Source: Allodiplogaster sudhausi (Eukaryota > Nematoda > Chromadorea > Rhabditida > Diplogasteridae). Taken from it: a DNA stretch of 64,000 nucleotides. The position numbers were made by a program, and so were the translations under genes. The notes under the pieces are model-generated. The model made no database searches, was not told the DNA's origin, and saw only the letters and a list, made by a program, of their open reading frames with translations. Below, piece after piece: positions 56,366 to 64,000 of this stretch; within the stretch, counting starts at the first letter, position 1, and each line of letters opens with the position of its first letter. The DNA is taken from NCBI GenBank assembly GCA_945643635.1, contig CALZFC010000270.1, positions 596,001 to 660,000 of the forward strand. The letters are read 5' to 3'.

Positions 56366-56478
56366 AAAGACAGAGAGACAGAGAGAGAGGGAGAGAATGA
56401 GGCATAGAGAGGGAGAGAGGCGAGAGAGAGAGAGAGAGAGAGCAAGAGGGGGAGAGAAAGAGAGGGAGGAAGAGAGAG

Positions 56479-56513
<35 letters not shown>

Positions 56514-56646
56514 GGGAAAGAGGGAGAAAGTTTAAAGGCGGTGTGCACATAAGCAGAGTGCAGAGATACGGACAAGGAAGCGGATGCATGCAAGGGATGG
56601 GCTTTGTGATAGAGCACTCTGAAAAAGGGAGGCTGAAGAGGGAGGA

Positions 56647-56692
<46 letters not shown>

Positions 56693-57367
56693 GGAGGGAA
56701 AGATAGAAAGTGAAAGAGAACGAGTTAGAGAGGGAGAACGAGATAGAGAGAGACAGGTAGAGAGAGCGAGATAGAGAGACTAGGGCAGAGACGGAGAGGA
56801 ACGCGATCACGGGGAGGAGTACAAGGAAGAGATGAGCTGAAATTATCATGAGATAAGAGGACATCGGGAAAGAGAGACCATGACAGAAACCGAGGGACAG
56901 ACAGAGAGAGAGAGAGAGACAGAGAGAGAGACAGAGAGAGAGAGGGATAGAGAGAGAGATAGAGAGAGAGATAGAGACACTGAGAGAGACAGATAGATAA
57001 GAGACATAGAGAGTGAGAGCGAAAGGAAGTGAAGATGGATTGCCGGAAATGATTTCGACAAAGTTCTGCCAAACAATATGGTTCCACTTACAGCTCTGTT
57101 CTCCGACAACTTTGACATTCAATTTCTAGAAAATATATAGAATATTTTTCTCGTCAACCTTTTGTAATTATTTTGTATCATACCTTTAATTACCTTTATA
57201 GTACTATGGAAATAAATATTTAAAAGATCCATAGTTCTGTTCTAGCCAACAGTAAAACAATTTCTCGTTACGAAACCACAGAAAGCATGGCATGAATGAG
57301 AATGAGGGTAGGTAGAATACACTTGGAAAACAATGATGTTTACCGAATATGAATAAGCACCACCTCT

Positions 57368-57423
<56 letters not shown>

Positions 57424-58290
57424 TCGCCAATGAACGGAGCGTATGAGTAATAAGCGTTTCAATGTTGTTTTCAGTGATAACCTGGGCACGAGAGGAGGAG
57501 AGAGGAAGAGACAAGAGAGAAAAAAAACAGAGAACGAGAAATAGCGCGTTCCGAATGGCAATTGTTAAGTTAAGTGTAGAGAGCTCTGTAAGTAGGGTAA
57601 TGTGAAAAGACCTGAGAAAGAGACCGAGAGTGCGAGAGAGAGAGCAAGAGAGATACAGAGACAGAACGAGAATCGGCAGAAATAAAAAAAAAAAGACAAG
57701 CAAGCAATGGATGGTCCGAGAGTCTTTAGTCAACCAAAGAAAGATCAAAGTAGGTTGAGAGGCACCAGAGTGAAGGACATGACTTTGGAGATGAATCAGC
57801 GCGAATAGAAAGGGTTAGAAAAAGAAAAATATACGAACCACACTGGCGCCCATTGTTGACGGCAGGAATAAAAAAAACAACTATGACAACTTCTTCGCCT
57901 AATTTCTTTCTCTAACTCTATGCGTCTCTCTCTCTCATCATTACTTATAAAATTTTTAGGCATAAATTTTCCACGCTAGATTGCTACTCTCTCTCTCTCT
58001 CTCTCTTCCTCTCTCTCTCTCACATTGCAATTATGCTATACATTTGTTACTCTTACTGGCAGTTCTACTACTTGGTCGCTTTCTTACCCCCTCTCTTCAC
58101 TCTCTCATCTTTCCACACTCTCTTTCTGCGATGAATCACCCTCTTCCGTCTGCTCTCTCTCATCTTCCTATGCTTTCTCTCTCTCTCTCTTATCCGCAAC
58201 CTGTCCATGGCCGGAACGGCTGGTAATCGCCTTTACTCGTTGTCGCTCGCCATGCGATGCTCTACCGCTTGGGCAACTCACTGAGTGGAA

Positions 58291-58338
<48 letters not shown>

Positions 58339-58566
58339 CGAGCGAGAGTGAGAGAGAGGGAGAGAGAGAATGGAAAGATAGAGACAAAGAAGGGAGGAAG
58401 AGTCAGAGAGAGAGAGAGACAAAGAGAGAGAGAGAGAGAGAAGAATGAGAGAAATGAGACACAAAGAGATTTACAAGTAGTACGAACGCTTCTGAAGAAA
58501 GGGAGAAACAAAGAGGCGTCAAAGAGATATAATGGAAGCAATACAGAGTGAGCGAGAGAGAGAGAA

Positions 58567-58607
<41 letters not shown>

Positions 58608-58958
58608 AAGAGAGAGAGTTAGAGAGAGAGATACAAAAGAATATGTGACAATGAGTGAGCGATTAGAAAGACAAAAAGAAGTAGTAGAAGAAGAATAGGA
58701 GTGAACAGAGACCGCTCAGGCGAGGCTGAAAGAGAGAGAATGAATCTGCAGAATCCTCGCGCTTCTGGCTCCTTCCAACTCGTTCGAGATATTTGCCAAC
58801 AACGACAAAGGGAGGAGGGGATTCGTGTGGAATTCCAGAGAAAAACCGAGTAAAACAAGGGAAGGAACCTCTGTGGAACTTGTGGGTAAAAAACACGAAG
58901 GGAGTATGACATCTATGGGATAGATGCAGATGAGCAGAGTAAAAAAGGAGAGAGAAAG

Positions 58959-58997
<39 letters not shown>

Positions 58998-59880
58998 AGA
59001 GGGAAAGATTTCAGGCAGCCTCGAATACAAATGGCACCCGATGAACAAAGCCGATGTCATATTTGCTGTCATGTCGTTTTGCGAGTTCGCCATATAAGTA
59101 CACTTGCCACAGACAGTTCCGCTGCCATTGTTAGAGGATATTCTCTCTCTATCTCTGTCTTTCTCTGTGCGTCTCTTCATCTATCTCTCCCTTCTCTCCC
59201 AGTATTTGTCTCTCCCTCCCTCCTTCTCTCTCACTCTCTCTCTCACTCGTCTTCCAACCATCTCTCTCTCTCTCTCTCTCCCATTTTTATTCGTCTCGCT
59301 CTATCTCTCTATATCTTATTCTCTCTCTCTCTCTCTCCCTCTTCCTTCTCTCTCCCCCCTTCTCACATTTCGCCAAACACATTGACAAGAAATCAAACGA
59401 AACTACGGAGAAGAGAACACCAAATCGGTTGGCATCTCGCAATCAGTGAAACTTCTACTTATCAGTGCTCGATCACGAGTAAGTCAAGCGTACTTTGTGA
59501 TGAGATTGATGACAAAATATGGACAGGGGTTGAAGGGAGAGAATGAGAAAGAATCTACTTGGTTTCCATATAAGGAAGCCTTTTTATACATCATAACAAA
59601 AAGAACAAGATTACAATACCGGATTACAAAGTGCATATAATAGGCTTGTACTTCTTTACTTCTCCAATTCTCATCTCTAATACCCAAAACAAATCAGAAA
59701 ACCGGCAAGTGACAATGAACATATTCAGTCTTGTAATCAAGAATGAATGATTTCAAGAGGCAAAGCTGCACTCGCGAGTCAAGCTTAAGGAATGTGCATG
59801 AGTTGAGGTGGAGTGAGACATAAATAAGGGGGAGAGAAAGCGCGAGAGAGAGAGCGAGCGAGAGAGAGAGAAAGAGAGCG

Positions 59881-59923
<43 letters not shown>

Positions 59924-60027
59924 GTGATACAACAGTTCCTTCAAGTCAAAAGTACAAAGGCGAGTGCAGTGTAGGGTGGGCCTTCGCTCTCTCTGTCTCT
60001 GTCTCTCTCTCTATCTCTCTCTCTCTG

Positions 60028-60059
<32 letters not shown>

Positions 60060-60795
60060 GAGTGTGGGGTGGCACAACAGCGTCATACTCTAAGGGGGTC
60101 TAAAGGGGAAGGGTCTAAGCGAGGTGCGAAGCCCATGCGAAAGCTGCCTGGTTGACTCATTCACAATAGGGAAAGCCAGGGGAGAAGTTGAGAGGGAGAG
60201 AGAGAGCGAGAAGAGAGAGAGAGAGAGGAGAGAGAGAGGGAGAGAGAGAGAGGAGAGAGAGAGAAGAGCTGGTAGGCAGGCCGACCCTGCGGGGCGACTG
60301 GGAATAAAAGAGAGCAACATTCCTCTCTCTGTCTCTGTCTCTCTCTCTCTATCTCTCTGTCTCTCTCTCTATCTCTCTCTCTCTCGCTCTTCTCCCTCTC
60401 TCTCTGGTTCTCTCTTTTCTCTCTCTCTCTCTTTCTTTCGCTCTTTCTCTCTCTCGCATTTTATTTCCCTCTCCTATGCATAATGAACGAAATCGATATG
60501 ATCAATCCCAACAACCACCAGCCTGCCACTCCACTACTGCCTGTACGGAATGGCACTACTTTTACTTATCACTTCCTCTGCTTCTCTACCTTCTTTACTG
60601 TTGTACAGTACTCTCTCGCTCTCTCAGTCTTTCTCCTCATCTCCTCTCTCTCTCTCTCTCTCTCTCCTCCCTATCCCTTTTCTCCTCATCTCTCTCTGTC
60701 TCTCTCTCACTTTTGTTGTTCCTTCTCTATTCTCTCTCTTCTCTGCTTTTCTCTCTTTCCCTCTCTCTCTCTCGCTCGCTCTCCCTCTCTCTCCC

Positions 60796-60826
<31 letters not shown>

Positions 60827-61330
60827 CCCTTCCTCCCTCCCTTCTTATCATCACACAGTCCGCAATGTCATTTCCTTGCAGCTACTCGTCATTTCTGCTA
60901 AAAATGTGCATAGCTCAGCCTTCTCCTTCTTCTTCTCCTTCTACCATTTCGTGGATCGTAAAGTCGAATCCGTGTGTGTGCAAACACTTTTTGACCGGAA
61001 TTTTGCACTCGTCGCCTTCTTAAATTGGATTGGTGCCCTAACCTATCTGTCATTCATTCCTCAATACAAACAACGTCCCGGAGCTGTGCAGCCTAAAAGG
61101 AGCTGGCCTTAGAAAAAAAGCAGCAACGCTTGCCTAGTGCTGATGCGGATTTTTATGGCGGCCTTAAATTGAATATACAGTATGCATGGAAAGAAAGATG
61201 AGGCATTCGTGGCGGGACCCGGCAAAGGTATAATTACAAGACATGATGAGATGGTGAAGAAGAAGGAGAATAACTGAACGGTCTGAGCTGGTTTGCTGCC
61301 AAATTCACCACAAACAAGACACGGCATTAC

Positions 61331-61365
<35 letters not shown>

Positions 61366-61387
61366 ACTCTCTCTCTCACTCACTCAC

Positions 61388-61425
<38 letters not shown>

Positions 61426-63635
61426 ACTGCTCTCGTTCTTGCCCCAAAAAGAAAGTCCCGAGATTACATAATCAATTCTAGCCCTGAAATAGCTTTCGTA
61501 AACGAGCTTTGGTCGCTATAGTTCAAGATGAATAGAAAAAAAGTCAAAGCCAAATTGACGCGCTTACAAACGAAAGGCAGAGCGGTATCAGGATTGGGGA
61601 GAAAGCCAAACGCTAGCGCGCAACACTTCTCTATGGTGATTGGGTGTTGAGGTGTTGAGAAATATTCGCTGTTTTTTTTCTTGCCAAACACTCCAATATA
61701 TTAAATATACATTATATATATAGAAATTTTTTTCCTTTATTTTCAAGGAATATATTAAACATGTATATATATTTTTTTCATCAAGAAAATAAAATATATT
61801 TATTTCATTTTCACACCTTGTTCTGCTGCTGCGCAGGTGCATACCATGCGGCGGGCGGTGGACTCGCTGAAGCTTCCTTAATGCTGTTCGAGGTGCCCGT
61901 GGGGCGGCTGGAAAACGGAGGAGGATGAGTAATTATTTGGGAGGGGGGTATAGTGAGGTGATCGCTATTGTGTTAGATAAAAAAAAATATTCCGAGAAAT
62001 TATGCAAGGAATTACTAGAATAATGAGTACTTAGTTGGTTAGGTAAAAAAGCTGTTAAATTAGCTTTAAAATCTTCCGTACTTTTACGGTCAATCGTCTT
62101 GCATATTCTTTTCTTGCGAAATACGCTAGCTTTAAGAGCTCAAGAGCAACGTTTAAAAGTAGCTGCCTTTTTCTTCTTTTTTTTTGTCCTATCCCGGGAA
62201 AACATTATATTCCGGGTGTCCTGCTATGTGTGTGTGGTGTTCTGACTACTTCTGCAGAGCAACAAAAAAGCGCCATCGAATCCCGCGATATGTTATAATG
62301 AAAATTTATTGATGATGTTAAATATTTGAAATTCAATCTCCCGCCCCCGCTCACCGATCTCTGTCCTCGTTGCCTCTGATGATGTTGGGCAGTGTTGGCG
62401 AGATGGCGATTCCGTGCTCGCGATACCACGCTGTACCCTCTGTGAAATGCTCCACTTATACACTTCAAATTTAAATCTCCCGCCCATTTCTGATTATAAT
62501 TTCATCATTACACATTATCGACACTTGTTCCAGCCAGCCATATAGCTAATCTACTTAATATATTTTTTTTATAATTTAAAAGAGTTCCCTTTAACCAAAG
62601 AAGATTAAGAATAAACAAGTTTCAACTGTTCAAAATAATTATTTTTTTAATATATAAAATATATTAATTAAAACGAAACCTTCAGACAGAACGAGCAGTT
62701 CGCATCTCATGGGATCTTGCTTGATACGGTCGACGACCTGCAAATTTTGCAGTGCAAATCAACAAAGGCTTTCATTTATTTTTTTCCCACCAAATTATAT
62801 TCATAAATTAACGAAGTTTATTCAGCAAGTTATATTCATAAAATTAAAGAGGTATATTCAACCAATTCTATTCATAATTTTTTTTAAAGTATTTACTAAA
62901 ATCGATCTACTTATCTCTTTATATATTATTATGACTTTCCGTTAGCCATCCAGTTAGACTCGCCCAAAAATGGATGAACCACTTGGATGAAAATGGGATG
63001 ACATGGATGATGAATGATGAACCTTGCGATGGGGCTCTCCCAGAATGGAAACGCCGTTCACGGCAAAGATTCGATCTCCATCCTCACTCCGGCGCGGTCC
63101 GCGGGACTTCCCTAAAATAGAGAAGCACTTTTGCTTTCTTTTATTTTGAGAAAGCATACATTAAAAAAAAGAATTTTTCGCAATTTTTTGAAACAAAATA
63201 CAATAATAAAATACGACAATTTTTTTTATTTAACGAAAACATCACCATCGATATCTTTTTCCCTATAGATAACAATGAATCGTCTCTATCAGCATCCTTA
63301 TCTAACCTTATCCACTGTGCCGATGAAGTGGTCCTTTCCACGCTCAGCGTGCAGATTGTAGCCATATTCCTTTAAAAAATAAAATGATTTCTTACTCAAT
63401 GTGCTTGATAAAGTTCTTCGTCAAAGAATTCAGATGTGTGGAAATTTTTCATAATTAAACTTTTTGACTTACTTTTATCTCTTTTTCCATCTTGCTAATA
63501 TACATTTTAGGTTCTCTCTCTCTCTACCTCTCTCCTACTCTCTCTCCCCTCTCTCTCTCCTCTCTCTTTCCTTCCCTCCCAATCCCTCTCACTCTCTCCT
63601 TCTCTCTCTCTCTCTCTCTCTCTCTTCCCTCTCTC

Positions 63636-63666
<31 letters not shown>

Positions 63667-63749
63667 TTTTTTTCACTTCCTACCTGGCTCGGGCTGTTTC
63701 TTCTCACGAGGCAGAGTCTTGGCGGCGGTGCGTCGGCCGGGAGTTGCAT
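50381..63749 (-). CDS. nrfl-1: NHERF-family two-PDZ scaffold protein (NRFL-1 ortholog)
   Basis: Eighteen exons: 63684-63749, 63307-63369, 63023-63111, 62680-62737, 62355-62439, 61817-61907, 57092-57125, 55829-55879, 55517-55590, 55289-55358, 54662-54765, 54119-54181, 53669-53821, 52865-52915, 51578-52015, 51214-51266, 50840-50907, 50381-50556; about 595 residues. PDZ1 spans exons 1-4 (PPRLCLVRRNSPSQ, EYGYNLHAERGKDHFIGTVD, GSPADRAGV, DGDRIFAVNGVSILGE). PDZ2 spans exons 9-12 (RPVLCRL, EFGFNLHAEKGKGHFI, DRAGLRMSQRIVGVNGTLV). Exon 15 is a long acidic linker. The end, MSLDEKYRIVSNM, matches the ERM-binding tail of NHERF/EBP50. The family tethers channels and transporters to ezrin-type proteins under the apical membrane. 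All phases agree. Exon 3 is one base short (89 nt, between GVR and DGDRIF). Intron 8 uses a GC donor (AGG|GCAAGA). A frame upstream of the ATG is open but has no earlier ATG. Confidence 0.92.
50582..50695 (+). repeat. GA microsatellite in scaffold intron 17
   Basis: GAGA tract just upstream, in gene orientation, of the last exon's acceptor. Confidence 0.9.
52400..53190 (+). repeat. Cluster of GA tracts flanking scaffold exon 14
   Basis: Tracts at 52405-52515, 52718-52815 and 52975-53190 lie in the introns on both sides of the small exon at 52865-52915. Open frames through them encode only RERERE or SLSLSL. Confidence 0.9.
54250..54307 (+). repeat. CT microsatellite in scaffold intron 11
   Basis: TCTC tract between the exons at 54119 and 54662; a single CT tract among mostly GA tracts on this strand. 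Confidence 0.88.
54811..55023 (+). repeat. Two tandem copies of an AT-rich unit of about 107 bp
   Basis: TTTTAAATGACCTCGGCAAA starts each copy (about 54812 and 54921) and ACAATATTTAGAAAA ends each. Located in scaffold intron 10. Confidence 0.9.
55161..55219 (+). repeat. (GACA)n microsatellite
   Basis: About 15 GACA units running into a GA tract, 70 bp from the end of scaffold exon 10. The only GACA tract in the window. Confidence 0.95.
55975..57030 (+). repeat. GA tract cluster in scaffold intron 7
   Basis: Purine tracts at 55975-56190, 56320-56370, 56420-56515, 56650-56780 and 56885-57030 fill most of the intron between the exons at 55879 and 57092. In the transcript (minus) they are pyrimidine-rich. 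Confidence 0.9.
57126..61816. repeat. Scaffold intron 6 (4.7 kb), dense GA and CT tracts, no separate gene
   Basis: CT tracts on the plus strand: 57370-57422, 57985-58020, 59140-59360, 59985-60060, 60320-60465, 60605-60835, 61337-61424. GA tracts: 58290-58440, 58551-58635, 58950-58998, 59835-59918, 60190-60265. The spacers between tracts, for example 61015-61330 and 61430-61810, show no supported exon. Open frames in this stretch are low-complexity by-products of the tracts. Confidence 0.85.
63512..63668 (+). repeat. CT tract in scaffold intron 1
   Basis: TCTC-rich sequence begins 15 bp inside the donor of exon 1; purine-rich in the transcript. Confidence 0.9.
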
Positions 63750-64000
63750 CTTCGTCAGATTCTGATGAGCTGGCTTCTCTGGCTTCGTCTCCTTGTCCGT
63801 GGTCCTGGCCTGGTGGGTCGAAGAAGTAGACAGGAAGACGCGGTCTACTTCCGCTGGCACTTCTGGCTGGCGAGACGAGAGGAGAGGGAGAGGGACAGAG
63901 AAGAGCTCGCGACGCAGAGGAGTGAAGGCGCGGAGTGGGCTTAGAATAGAGAAGAGGGCTATTTAAATTATCCGCCAAAAATCACGTTTGAATTCGCGCC

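Noticed and set aside
52220..60901. Many Arg/Glu- or Ser/Leu-rich open frames
   Set aside because: They are translations of GA/CT microsatellites inside introns of the NHERF gene.

Overview
The window reads as nematode nuclear DNA: AT-rich, with small multi-exon genes, two kinds of nematode serpentine (7TM) receptor, a small secreted ShKT peptide, and an ortholog of the nematode NHERF scaffold NRFL-1. The species cannot be named from the sequence. I built the gene models by hand from reading frame, splice sites and intron phase; there is no transcript evidence.

Layout. 0.4-2.8 kb (minus): a serpentine receptor of the Sra/Srb kind, followed by a tRNA-Phe at 3.0-3.1 kb. 4.27-19.75 kb: two head-to-tail copies of a 7.5-kb unit, almost base-identical. 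Each holds a second, unrelated serpentine receptor gene (plus strand), an 890-bp (TTA)n tract and two MITEs with CCGTATTTTC termini; one MITE contains a G-rich 18-bp minisatellite. The copies differ mainly by a 504-bp expansion of that minisatellite. A decayed Maverick/Polinton-type integrase lies right after the second copy. 20.6-28.4 kb: membrane-protein exon fragments, dispersed repeats and a third MITE. 28.68-33.2 kb (minus): a type I membrane protein with two Cys-rich ectodomains, Thr-rich linkers, seven tandem mini-exons for a mucin-like stalk, one TM helix and a basic tail; I know of no named family with this architecture. 33.5-38.4 kb: weaker minus-strand genes, several with stops or frame breaks. 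39.9-41.9 kb (plus): an unrecognised membrane protein. 43.3-43.7 kb (minus): a secreted single-ShKT peptide. 45.3-45.9 kb (minus): a paralog of the 38-kb gene broken by a 140-bp palindromic transposon. 50.4-63.75 kb (minus): the NHERF/NRFL-1 scaffold, 18 coding exons with two PDZ domains and a C-terminal ERM-binding tail, its introns packed with GA/CT tracts.

Recurring themes. GC-AG introns are supported by intron phase in at least three genes, and three more GC donors occur in the mini-exon array. Several otherwise convincing exons carry a single missing or extra base, or one stop codon. Because one such lesion sits in PDZ1 of the otherwise intact NHERF gene, assembly indels are the simplest general explanation, but transcripts would be needed to decide.
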